NCBI RefSeq assembly: GCF_002423035.1
Contig: NZ_DIUM01000075.1
Span: 20,450-29,750, forward strand
DNA length: 9,301 bases
DNA from: Thiocapsa sp. UBA6158
GTDB lineage: Bacteria; Pseudomonadota; Gammaproteobacteria; Chromatiales; Chromatiaceae
Reading direction: 5' to 3'
Part shown: piece by piece, positions 1 to 6,150 of the stretch
How positions within the stretch are numbered: the stretch's first letter is position 1
How the letters are laid out: each line of letters starts with the position of its first letter
Program-made: the position numbers and the translations under genes
The notes under the pieces: model-generated
The model's input: the letters and a program-made list of their open reading frames with translations, nothing else
Database searches by the model: none
Told to the model about the DNA's origin: nothing

Positions 1-631
1 CCGGGATGATGGCGCGCCCGCGGGCAACCTCGTCGCGGACGAACTCGGGTGTGATGGTTTCGGGGAGGCTGGCGCCGAACGACTGTCCGCGATGCTGGCG
101 CAGGAGCTTCGTGTAACGTGGATCGGCGCGCAGTTCATCCAGACGCATGTTCTCTCGGATGGCGACGAATTCCATCTCGGGCGTGACGATGCCTTGTCGT
201 GCGTAGTGCATCTGGGTGACGTTGCGCCCCGGCTTGGCTCGACGCGGCGTGCGGATGTGCTCGAAGCGCAGATGTGCGAGCTTCGGGTCGGATTGGCGTT
301 CGCGTCCGAAGGCCGAGGTGGGTCCGTCGAGTAGCTCGGTGTCGTCGCGCTCTTGGATCCAGGTGCTGCGTAGATCGGTCAAGCCGGCGAGCAGATCGAT
401 GTGCGCCGTCGGGTCCGTGTAAGGCCCCGAGGTATCGTAGATCATGATCGGCGGATTCTCTTCGATTCCCGCGTTGGTCTGCGTCGGGGTCAGCGTGACC
501 TCGCGCATGGGGACGCGCAGGTCCGGGCGCGATCCCGTGACGTAGATCTTGCGCGAGCTTGGGAAGGGCCGCGTGACCTCGTCGGACAGCTCGGCGGTCT
601 TCTGGGCGAAGGCCTGTGGGATGGCGCTCAT
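1..631 (-). CDS. thiC: Phosphomethylpyrimidine synthase ThiC, N-terminal part (cut by window edge)
   Basis: ThiC is a radical-SAM enzyme that rearranges aminoimidazole ribotide into hydroxymethylpyrimidine phosphate, the pyrimidine precursor of thiamin. The first 210 codons are present, about a third of the usual ~630 residues, so the iron-sulfur cluster motif lies outside the window. The translation starts MSAIPQAFAQKTAELSDEV and contains family landmarks: SRKIYVTGSRPDLRVPMREV, YDTSGPYTDP (substituting for the usual DTSGPYTDP block), LRSTWI-ERDDTELL, and TQMHYARQGIVTPEMEFVAI followed by RENMR. The ATG at 629-631 is preceded by a strong Shine-Dalgarno (GAGGAG at 637-642, 5 nt spacer). The gene sits downstream of a TPP riboswitch on the same strand (929-1074), which fits feedback control by thiamin pyrophosphate. 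Identification rests on recognised sequence; the start is firm because the conserved ThiC N-terminus begins there. Confidence 0.96.
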   Translation of the reverse strand, partial: MSAIPQAFAQKTAELSDEVTRPFPSSRKIYVTGSRPDLRVPMREVTLTPTQTNAGIEENPPIMIYDTSGPYTDPTAHIDLLAGLTDLRSTWIQERDDTELLDGPTSAFGRERQSDPKLAHLRFEHIRTPRRAKPGRNVTQMHYARQGIVTPEMEFVAIRENMRLDELRADPRYTKLLRQHRGQSFGASLPETITPEFVRDEVARGRAIIP

Positions 632-928
632 GGAATCTCCTCTCGACGGACGCGTGGCGTATGGTGGCGCCATTGATATAGGGCCGGATCGGCCGTGTAG
701 GCTGCGGTCCGAACGGATGTCGGCGCACGACGATGGTCGGCGCCATCCGGCGGGGAGAGCGGCGGAATGATCGGGACGCAAACGAGTCCCGAGTCGAGGC
801 GGCAGGAACCGAGAGCCTGCAAGGCTCATGGGATACACTACCCGGATCGTCGCGCCGGCCCCTCGATGGCGGTGCCCGGCGGGCTCGGTCATCGTTGCGG
901 ACCGGTACCTTGGATCCGTCCTCGTCGC
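632..928 (-). other. Long thiC leader between the TPP aptamer and the start codon
   Basis: These 297 bases lie between the 3' edge of the aptamer and thiC. No convincing gene was found: open frames here lack a good start or ribosome site. A short hairpin (GAGCC, 5-nt loop, GGCTC) lies at 813-827 with no following T-run, so it is not a clear intrinsic terminator. On the minus strand about 745-810 reads C-rich and G-poor, the kind of composition Rho uses. This is suggestive only. The stretch should contain the riboswitch expression platform. Confidence 0.5.
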
Positions 929-1074
929 CTGCTTTCCTGCGCCGGCATGATCCGGATCAGGTTCGAAGGGTCTTTCTCAGCCCGTCGCGTGACTGCATCG
1001 TGAACCGTGCGGCGCCGGCCGGTCGACAGGCATCTCGGTCGGATTCGGTCACGCCTACCGGACACCCCCAGCAG
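929..1074 (-). promoter_or_regulatory. TPP riboswitch (THI element) controlling thiC
   Basis: Read on the minus strand, this region carries the conserved TPP-aptamer core in the right order. P1 is CTGCT (1070-1074) pairing with AGCAG (929-933). Next come GGGGGTGTCC, then P3 as GCGTGAC (1048-1054) pairing perfectly with GTCACGC (987-993), then GGGCTGAGA around 975-983. The pyrophosphate-sensor half follows: ACCCTTCGAACCTGATC, then the CCGG-ATCATG-CCGG stem and GCGCAGGAA. The P3 arm has a 54-nt GC-rich insertion (994-1047), a common variable extension. The downstream gene on this strand is thiC, the classic target. TPP binding is expected to lower thiC expression. The mechanism cannot be read here, because no terminator with a U-tract or obvious Shine-Dalgarno pairing was found. 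Confidence 0.95.
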
Positions 1075-1085
1075 CATGTCGGCTG

Positions 1086-1114
1086 AAACTAACGAAAGGC
1101 CGCGGGGATTTCAA
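1086..1114 (-). promoter_or_regulatory. Candidate sigma-70 promoter for the riboswitch-thiC transcript
   Basis: On the minus strand TTGAAA (1109-1114, 5 of 6 to the -35 consensus) is followed after 17 bases by TAGTTT (1086-1091, 3 of 6 to the -10 consensus). Transcription would start near 1079-1080, a few bases before the P1 stem of the riboswitch, which is the expected geometry. The -10 is weak, so this is a positional as much as a sequence call. Confidence 0.45.
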
Positions 1115-1154
1115 CCCGATCGAACCGAGGGTGCGCCCCGGTCCGGCTTTAGGC

Positions 1155-1183
1155 TTGACCTTTGGACCCGGGCTGCCGATCCT
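1155..1183 (+). promoter_or_regulatory. Weak candidate promoter for the REC-REC-GGDEF-EAL gene
   Basis: TTGACC (1155-1160) is followed after 17 bases by GATCCT (1178-1183), only 3 of 6 to the -10 consensus. It lies about 95 bases before the preferred ATG at 1279. Nothing else promoter-like or operator-like was seen in 1115-1278. The hexamer could be chance in GC-rich DNA. Confidence 0.2.
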
Positions 1184-1278
1184 GATGCCGGTTTCAAGGG
1201 AGTCTGCTCGCGTTGACGGTGTCGGCCCGGGCAACGGCAGACGGGATCTCTCGACGCCCCACCGAGGCGCTTTCGCTC

Positions 1279-3354
1279 ATGAACGACGCACGATTTGCGG
1301 ATACCGAAAACAGGATCTTCTACCTCGGCGGCGACTCGACGTTGCAGACCGGGCTCGCGAGCTTGATTCGGCCGGCCGGGTTGCAGCTCGATGCTTTCGT
1401 GGATCTCGACGCGCTCGAAACCGTGCTCGGGCGGACGCGCCCCGGTGTGCTGATCCTCGATTTGCGCTACATCTCGTCCGGCGCCGGCCCATCCGGTTTG
1501 ATCGAGCGCCTGGCGGGAACCGGAACCACGAAGCCCCAAGTCGTCTGTATCGCCGACGCCGAGAATATCCAGACGCGTCTCCAGGTGATGCGCGCCGGTG
1601 CGCGCGGCTATTTTCCGACCCCGGTCTCCGTGTCCGACCTGGCGAAGCGTCTCGTCGAGCTGAGCGGCCCGCCCAAGAGCAGCCAACCCCGGATCCTGGT
1701 GGTCGAAGACGATCCGCTGCAGGCCAAATACATCGCTTTGCTGCTGGGCAAGGCGGGGATGGAGCCGCACATCGTCGATCAACCGCTGGAGATCCTCCGG
1801 AAGATGCATGACATCCAGCCGGATCTGGTCCTGATGGATCTCTACATGCCGGATGCGAGCGGTACCGAGCTGACCGCGATCATCCGCGATCACGGCGAGT
1901 ACTTCGACACGCCGATTATCTTCCTCTCCGCCGAGACCGACCCGGACAAGCAACTCGAGGCGTTGCGGGTCGGCGGGGACAGCTTCATCGCCAAACCGAT
2001 CCAGCGCGAGCAGCTGATCGGCGCGATCGAGCATCGCATCCGGATGTCGCGTCTGCTCAAGGATCGCCGGGTCAACGCGGATCAGAGCGAGGTCGTCCCG
2101 GCTGTGCTTTCGAAGGAGGACTTCCTGCGCAGTCTCGATCGCGTGGTGCACGATCGAGAAGCGCCCTCGCCCGGGCTCGGTCTCGTGCTGATCGAGCTCG
2201 ATCGGTTTCCGGATATCTCCAACGCGCTGGGCGCCGACGGCACGGAGCGCCTGTTGCGTCAGCTCGAGGAGAAGCTCGTCGACCAGCTCGCCGCGCAGGA
2301 GTGCGCGGCGCGCCTGGATGACTTCAGCTTTGCCGTGCTGGCCCGCAGGGCGACCCGCGAGGCGTTGGAGGGGTTCGCGGAGCAGCTTCTGCGGTCCTTC
2401 GGCGCCACGAAGCTTCGGGCCGAGGACAAGCGCCTCGCGCTCACCGTGACGATCGGAATCGGGCTCTTTACGCCCCGCGCAGACGACGCCATCACGATGG
2501 TTTCGCGCAGCAGGACTACCGTGGCGCGGGCGCGTCAGGCGGGTGGCAATCGGGTGCGGGTCTGGACTCCGGTCATCGCGCCCGATCGCGGCTCGGATTA
2601 CGAGCGATTGCTCAAGCAGTTGATCGATACGGCCGTCAATCAGGACGGTCTGTTTTTGATGTTTCAGCCGATCGTCTCTCTCGGGGCGAACGTGGGCGAG
2701 CTCTACGAGGTGCAGCTTCGGCTTCGTACGCTCGACGGCGAGCATGTTCCGGCCGCCGATTTTCTGCCGGTGGCCGAGCGCAGCGGGTTGATGCCGAGAA
2801 TCGATCGTTGGGTGTTGGAGCATGCGCTCGATGTCATGGGTGCCGAGCGCAAGTCGTACCCCAAGCTGCGACTCTTGATCCATCAAACCGTGGCGTCGGT
2901 TGCCGACGAGCAGTGGCTTCCCTGGTTCCGCGATCAAATGGTTCGGCGCGATCTGATCCGGCGTCGTCCGTTGCTGCAGTTCCAGATGCATGACGTTCGA
3001 GATCACCTGGCGGCGGCCAAACCGCTTGTCGAAGTCTTGCGCAAATACGGTATTCAGGTCTGCGTCGCCAACGTCACGGGCAGTGCAGCGGATCTGAATC
3101 TGCTGGCGGATCTGCCCGTTGCGCTTGCCAAGCTCTCGTTTGCGACCCTCATCAACGCGGATCCGGCCGAGCTGATCCAGGTGGTGCAAGAGATCAGAAC
3201 ACATGGCGCATCCGTCATCGCGGCCGGAATCGAAGATCAGGCCACGATCGCGCGGGTCTGGAATTGTCGGCCCGACTATATTCAAGGCAACTCGCTCCAG
3301 ATGCCGAGCAGCGAGTTGATCTACGACTTCCATCACTCCACCGACGACATTTGA
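1279..3354 (+). CDS. REC-REC-GGDEF-EAL protein with degenerate catalytic motifs, FimX-like c-di-GMP receptor candidate
   Basis: The 691-residue protein has four domains. REC1 (about 12-128) keeps the phospho-Asp D61 in VLILDLRY but lacks the acidic pair, and the usual Lys is Thr (GYFPTP). REC2 (about 138-258) is complete: E143/D144/D145, D187, S217 and K239. The GGDEF domain (about 295-430) reads DDFSF at 347-351 where GGDEF should be. The EAL domain (about 440-685) reads EVQ (477-479) for EAL, H535 at the metal-ligand Asn, AN (597-598) for the DD pair, and AAGIED (648-653) for AEGVET. Cyclase and phosphodiesterase activity are therefore not expected. FQPIVSL, LRLR and FLPVAERSGL, which line the c-di-GMP pocket in EAL domains, remain. 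FimX of Pseudomonas is a similar inactive GGDEF-EAL receptor that controls type IV pili, but the role here is inference. The ATG at 1279 (GAGG at 1264-1267) was chosen; an upstream in-frame TTG at 1213 adds 22 unconserved residues. Confidence 0.92.
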   Translation: MNDARFADTENRIFYLGGDSTLQTGLASLIRPAGLQLDAFVDLDALETVLGRTRPGVLILDLRYISSGAGPSGLIERLAGTGTTKPQVVCIADAENIQTRLQVMRAGARGYFPTPVSVSDLAKRLVELSGPPKSSQPRILVVEDDPLQAKYIALLLGKAGMEPHIVDQPLEILRKMHDIQPDLVLMDLYMPDASGTELTAIIRDHGEYFDTPIIFLSAETDPDKQLEALRVGGDSFIAKPIQREQLIGAIEHRIRMSRLLKDRRVNADQSEVVPAVLSKEDFLRSLDRVVHDREAPSPGLGLVLIELDRFPDISNALGADGTERLLRQLEEKLVDQLAAQECAARLDDFSFAVLARRATREALEGFAEQLLRSFGATKLRAEDKRLALTVTIGIGLFTPRADDAITMVSRSRTTVARARQAGGNRVRVWTPVIAPDRGSDYERLLKQLIDTAVNQDGLFLMFQPIVSLGANVGELYEVQLRLRTLDGEHVPAADFLPVAERSGLMPRIDRWVLEHALDVMGAERKSYPKLRLLIHQTVASVADEQWLPWFRDQMVRRDLIRRRPLLQFQMHDVRDHLAAAKPLVEVLRKYGIQVCVANVTGSAADLNLLADLPVALAKLSFATLINADPAELIQVVQEIRTHGASVIAAGIEDQATIARVWNCRPDYIQGNSLQMPSSELIYDFHHSTDDI

Positions 3355-3364
3355 GCCGCCTTCC

Positions 3365-4072
3365 ATGCAACAGACGCGTATCCGGAACGGCAAAGGCGGG
3401 CACACGCCGGGATCGGTGGCGGACGCGAAGCGGGGATCCGACGCGATGACACTCAAGGGTCCGATGCCTGTCGCGGATGTCGCCCCGTCGTCCAATCACG
3501 TGGGTCGGTTGATCCTGGCGCCTCGCGATGCCGAGGTGTGTCCGGATCGAGATCGGCTCGTTCGCATCCTGTCCGAGGCGGGGTTTATCGCCGAGCGCAT
3601 CCCGGATCGCGACTGGGCCTATCTCGTCGGTCCCGAATTTTCCGCGCTGCTTGCCTTCGTCGGGTGCGCGGTCGCGATCGAGAGCGATCCGCAGACCGGC
3701 GGTCCCTTTTGTCATGTCGTGGTCCCGCCGGCTTCGGTTAATCCGCGCTGGTGTCACGGCCGCAATACGCGCGCACCGCGTTGTCCCGGTTGCCGTGCTC
3801 GCTTGAGCGATTGGCCGCTGCGCGTGGAGCAATTCGAGGAATCGGCGAGTATGCCTGGAGCGGATCGGCAGGAGACCGCCGTGGATTGCCCCACTTGCGG
3901 TGAGGCTCGTCCGATTCGGTCCTGGGATTGGAAGCGGCAGGGTGGGTTTGCGCGCCTGCTCATCCAAGTCGAGGAGATCTTTCCGGGCGAGGCGGTGCCG
4001 ACCGAGGGCTTTCTGCGCCTACTCGAGCGTGCGACCGGCTGCGCGTGGCGTTATTTCTACGTGCAGGATTGA
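3365..4072 (+). CDS. Hypothetical protein with two CxxC pairs (zinc-ribbon-like)
   Basis: I do not recognise a named family. The 235-residue product has no signal peptide or membrane segment. The N-terminal half holds a conserved-looking block (about 44-125) with GRLILAPRD, AYLVGPEFSALLAFVGCAVA and a CHVVVPP strand. Two CxxC pairs follow, RCPGCRARL (C140, C143) and DCPTCGEARP (C175, C178), 31 residues apart, likely one zinc-ribbon site. The end (FLRLLERATGCAWRYFYVQ) is rich in aromatic residues. The first ATG lies 10 bases after the stop of the REC-REC-GGDEF-EAL gene, which suggests co-transcription. The start is uncertain: the ATG at 3365 has no Shine-Dalgarno. The ATG at 3446 has GGGGA 9 nt upstream and would give 208 residues, and the ATG at 3464 has AAGGG only 4 nt away. 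The basic, low-complexity first 27 residues may not be translated. Confidence 0.8.
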   Translation: MQQTRIRNGKGGHTPGSVADAKRGSDAMTLKGPMPVADVAPSSNHVGRLILAPRDAEVCPDRDRLVRILSEAGFIAERIPDRDWAYLVGPEFSALLAFVGCAVAIESDPQTGGPFCHVVVPPASVNPRWCHGRNTRAPRCPGCRARLSDWPLRVEQFEESASMPGADRQETAVDCPTCGEARPIRSWDWKRQGGFARLLIQVEEIFPGEAVPTEGFLRLLERATGCAWRYFYVQD

Positions 4073-4145
4073 GCGTGCGGCCCAGTGAATCGATGCGCCG
4101 AAGCGGTGACTTGATCGGTGGCGCCGGGAGTCCAGCTGGCCCGGT

Positions 4146-5120
4146 TCAGCGCGCCGATTCCGGATCCGGTCCGTCCTCGTACGCCGAGAATGAAATACCT
4201 TCGGGCAACTCGATCGTCATGCTGATCGGAAGGTGATCGGACAAGGCATAGTCGACCACCCGGGCAGCGACCACGCGCAGCGGCCGAGAAACCAGGATGT
4301 GATCCAGATTGTGCGTCGGACGCCAGCTCGGGAAGGTCTTGAGCTCGCAGTCGAGTCCGCGCATCGCGGCTTTTCGGACCATGGCCCGGAGTCCTTTCGA
4401 GTCGCACCCGCAGTTGAAGTCGCCCATGATGACAAGATACGGGTGTTGCTCGGATAGGGCGATCAGGTAGTCGAGTTGACGCCGCCGTGCGCGCCATCCG
4501 AGGGCCAGATGCACGATTGCCACGGCAAGGGTTTCGTGGTCCGAAAGCCCGAGCTCCGCCACGACGGCACCGCGTCCGGGCAGCCCCGGGAGCTTGTGCT
4601 CGGTGATTTGCTGCGGAGGCAGGCGGCTGAGCAGCCCGTTGCTGTGCTGTGCGAAGGGTCCGAGGTTGCGGTTGACCTGCCTGTACCAGTGCGGGAAGGC
4701 GCCGTGGCGAGCCAGATATTGGATCTGGTCGATGTAGGCGCTGCGCAGGGAGCCGGCATCGACCTCTTGGAGGCCGACCAAGTCGAATTGATGCAGCAGT
4801 TGAGCGATGCGGGTCAGATTCGCCAGTCGCTCGGGGTGCGGGAGAATGTGCTTCCAGCTATTGGTGAAATAGTCGCTGTAGCGGCGCGAGTAGATCCCGG
4901 CCTGCACATTAAAGCTCAACAGCTTGAGACGCCGTGCGTCGGTCGAGAGCGAAGACGCCCGGGAGACGTTCTGATGGTGTGCGTGACCGGGTACGGCATC
5001 GATGTGCTCGGTACCGGCGGTCGGCCCGGACGTCGCCGCCAGGCGCTCGCCTTCCTCGGCTGCGATCAAGCCGGGCTCGGTCTGTCTTGAGTCCAGTGCT
5101 CCGATGACCAATCTCCGCAA
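4146..5120 (-). CDS. Endonuclease/exonuclease/phosphatase (EEP) family protein
   Basis: The EEP fold hydrolyses phosphodiester bonds in nucleic acids or lipids with a divalent metal; the substrate here is unknown. All active-site blocks are visible (numbering from the TTG at 5120): LLSFNVQAG with N71, VGLQEVD with E119, IVHLALG with H204, IMGDFNCG with D234 and N236, NLDHILVS with D273, and LSDHLPIS with D295/H296. A functional enzyme is therefore likely. The conserved part begins near residue 63 (RRLKLLSFN). No in-frame ATG or GTG exists between the preceding in-frame stop near 5170 and the domain; TTG at 5120 is the first permissible start and has only a poor ribosome site. The first 60 residues are unlike the family, so the true start is uncertain. 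The gene follows cytochrome c4 on the same strand with an 85-base gap and may share its transcript. Confidence 0.88.
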   Translation of the reverse strand: MRRLVIGALDSRQTEPGLIAAEEGERLAATSGPTAGTEHIDAVPGHAHHQNVSRASSLSTDARRLKLLSFNVQAGIYSRRYSDYFTNSWKHILPHPERLANLTRIAQLLHQFDLVGLQEVDAGSLRSAYIDQIQYLARHGAFPHWYRQVNRNLGPFAQHSNGLLSRLPPQQITEHKLPGLPGRGAVVAELGLSDHETLAVAIVHLALGWRARRRQLDYLIALSEQHPYLVIMGDFNCGCDSKGLRAMVRKAAMRGLDCELKTFPSWRPTHNLDHILVSRPLRVVAARVVDYALSDHLPISMTIELPEGISFSAYEDGPDPESAR

Positions 5121-5205
5121 TCGACGGCAATCCCGCAGACGGGATGCGCGAAGCGACGGCTCGGAAACGACTCATCCATGAGCCGTTCCGCTTACCGCGC
5201 GTGCC

Positions 5206-5850
5206 TTATTTGCTTAGTCCTTGGATGTACTGAGACACCGCAGCAATCTCCTGATCGCTCAATCGAGCCGCAGCGCCGCGCATCATCCCGTTCGGATCGT
5301 TGGCGCGCAGCGCACCGCGGAAATGCTCGAGGGTCTGCTTCGTATAGTCTGCGTGCTGCGCCGAGACCCGCGGGAACTTGGCCAGCGACTGACCTTGGCC
5401 AGCCGGGCCGTGACAACCGCTGCATGCGGGGACGCCGGTCTCGGGATTGCCCCAGCGATAGATGGATTCGCCCTTGCTCGCCAGCTCTGGGTCCGCCGCG
5501 CCCGGGGTCTTGGGCTGCATCGCGTAATAGGCGGCTAGATCCAGGACCTCTTGATCGGTCAACGGCATGGCCATCGGGGTCATTTGCTCGTTGGCGCGGC
5601 GACCGGCTTTGAAGTCCATCAACTGTTTCACGATGTATTCAGGGTGCTGGCCGGCCAGTTTGGGCCAGAGCGGCACGATACTGTTGCCCTGGGGGCCGTG
5701 ACAGGCGATGCACACGCCGTTGGCCTTCGCCTCGCCGGCTTGCGGGTCTCCGACCTTAGGGACTGCGGCCTGATTCCCTTCGGACGCTTGAACCGCGCCG
5801 CTTACCAATGCCGTTGCAACCGTAATTGTTATCAGCCAATTCTTAACCAT
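5206..5850 (-). CDS. Dihaem cytochrome c4
   Basis: Cytochrome c4 is a periplasmic, often membrane-associated dihaem c-type cytochrome that passes electrons to terminal oxidases. The 214-residue product begins with a Sec signal peptide (MVKNWLITITVATALVSG; cleavage probably after VQA at 20-22). It has two homologous domains, each with one haem site: CIACH (47-51) and CSGCH (143-147). Each domain has the typical following block, WPKLAGQHPEYIVKQLMDF in the first and FPRVSAQHADYTKQTLEHF in the second. Likely distal Met ligands are M90 (before PMAMPLTDQE) and M190 (before RGAAARLSDQE), at matching positions. The length is normal for the family (about 190-215). The ATG at 5848-5850 has no clear Shine-Dalgarno but is fixed by the signal peptide. 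A promoter with an overlapping inverted repeat lies at 5934-5967. Confidence 0.96.
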   Translation of the reverse strand: MVKNWLITITVATALVSGAVQASEGNQAAVPKVGDPQAGEAKANGVCIACHGPQGNSIVPLWPKLAGQHPEYIVKQLMDFKAGRRANEQMTPMAMPLTDQEVLDLAAYYAMQPKTPGAADPELASKGESIYRWGNPETGVPACSGCHGPAGQGQSLAKFPRVSAQHADYTKQTLEHFRGALRANDPNGMMRGAAARLSDQEIAAVSQYIQGLSK

Positions 5851-5933
5851 GGAGGATGCCTAATCGGGTCGTGATTCATGGCCGCGACACCTTTGCGCGG
5901 ATCGACGGCCTGGTCGGGGGGCGAGAAAATCTA

Positions 5934-5955
5934 CGGATGTATATCAGAACATCCG
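5934..5955. repeat. Inverted repeat overlapping the cytochrome c4 promoter (possible operator)
   Basis: CGGATGT (5934-5940) and ACATCCG (5949-5955) are perfect 7-base complements separated by 8 bases. The repeat covers the -10 element and part of the spacer of the candidate cytochrome c4 promoter, where a repressor would block polymerase. I do not recognise it as a known regulator's site. It has no T-run, so it is unlikely to be a terminator. Confidence 0.45.
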
Positions 5956-5967
5956 CATATGGGTCAA
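5938..5967 (-). promoter_or_regulatory. Candidate sigma-70 promoter for cytochrome c4
   Basis: On the minus strand TTGACC (5962-5967, 5 of 6) is followed after 18 bases by TATACA (5938-5943, 4 of 6). Transcription would start near 5931, leaving a leader of about 80 bases before the ATG at 5850. The surrounding bases are richer in A and T than the rest of the window, as expected of a promoter. Confidence 0.5.
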
Positions 5968-6045
5968 ACCAGCGGCCTCGCGTGTCCGCCGAGATGACCT
6001 CCGATACCTGATCAGAGACAGGCCAGGAGACGGATAATTTCGCTC

Positions 6046-6064
6046 TCGGGTGCGGTGCACCCGA
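6046..6064 (-). terminator. GC-rich hairpin after the SCO/PCu(A)C genes, candidate terminator
   Basis: TCGGGTGC (6046-6053) and GCACCCGA (6057-6064) form a perfect 8-bp stem with a 3-base loop. It lies about 87 bases beyond the stop of the PCu(A)C gene and before the cytochrome c4 promoter, a sensible place for a terminator. The bases after it on the minus strand (GAGCGAAATT) are not a real T-run, so termination strength is doubtful. Confidence 0.4.
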
Positions 6065-6150
6065 TGATTCGACCATGCGATTCTTGACGATAATCCCGTG
6101 CGGAGGGTCACGATGGATGGGGCGTCGTCTGCCGGGCTCCGGGTGCGGGC

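Larger units (their letters stand above)
5851..6150. other. Intergenic region between the copper-chaperone pair and cytochrome c4
   Basis: This 300-base gap holds the cytochrome c4 promoter and inverted repeat (5934-5967) and the hairpin at 6046-6064. A minus-strand frame spanning 5876-6076 would encode 66 residues but runs through the promoter and resembles nothing known. A 13-codon plus-strand frame starts at the ATG at 6112 after GGAGGG, and nothing supports its being a gene. Confidence 0.6.

Noticed and set aside
135..746. Open frame of 203 codons on the minus strand in thiC and its leader
   Set aside because: It is a different frame of the same strand as thiC, has an Arg/His/Pro-rich composition and no ribosome site. 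The ThiC frame is certain.
628..822. Possible 64-residue leader peptide between riboswitch and thiC
   Set aside because: It has only a TTG start with no Shine-Dalgarno, and overlaps the thiC start in another frame with no sign of conservation that can be judged here.
813..827. GAGCC-TGCAA-GGCTC hairpin as an intrinsic terminator of the riboswitch
   Set aside because: The stem is only 5 bp and no T-run follows on the minus strand.
1111..3495. Open frame of 794 codons on the minus strand opposite the REC-REC-GGDEF-EAL gene
   Set aside because: It mirrors the real gene for its whole length, is rich in R, H, Q and D as antisense frames of GC-rich genes are, and shows no recognisable domain. The plus-strand product has four clear domains.
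5551..5562. TTGATCGGTCAA, resembling an FNR site
   Set aside because: The half-sites are two bases too close and it lies inside the cytochrome c4 coding region.
5876..6076. 66-residue minus-strand frame upstream of cytochrome c4
   Set aside because: It runs through the candidate promoter and hairpin, lacks a ribosome site and resembles no known protein.
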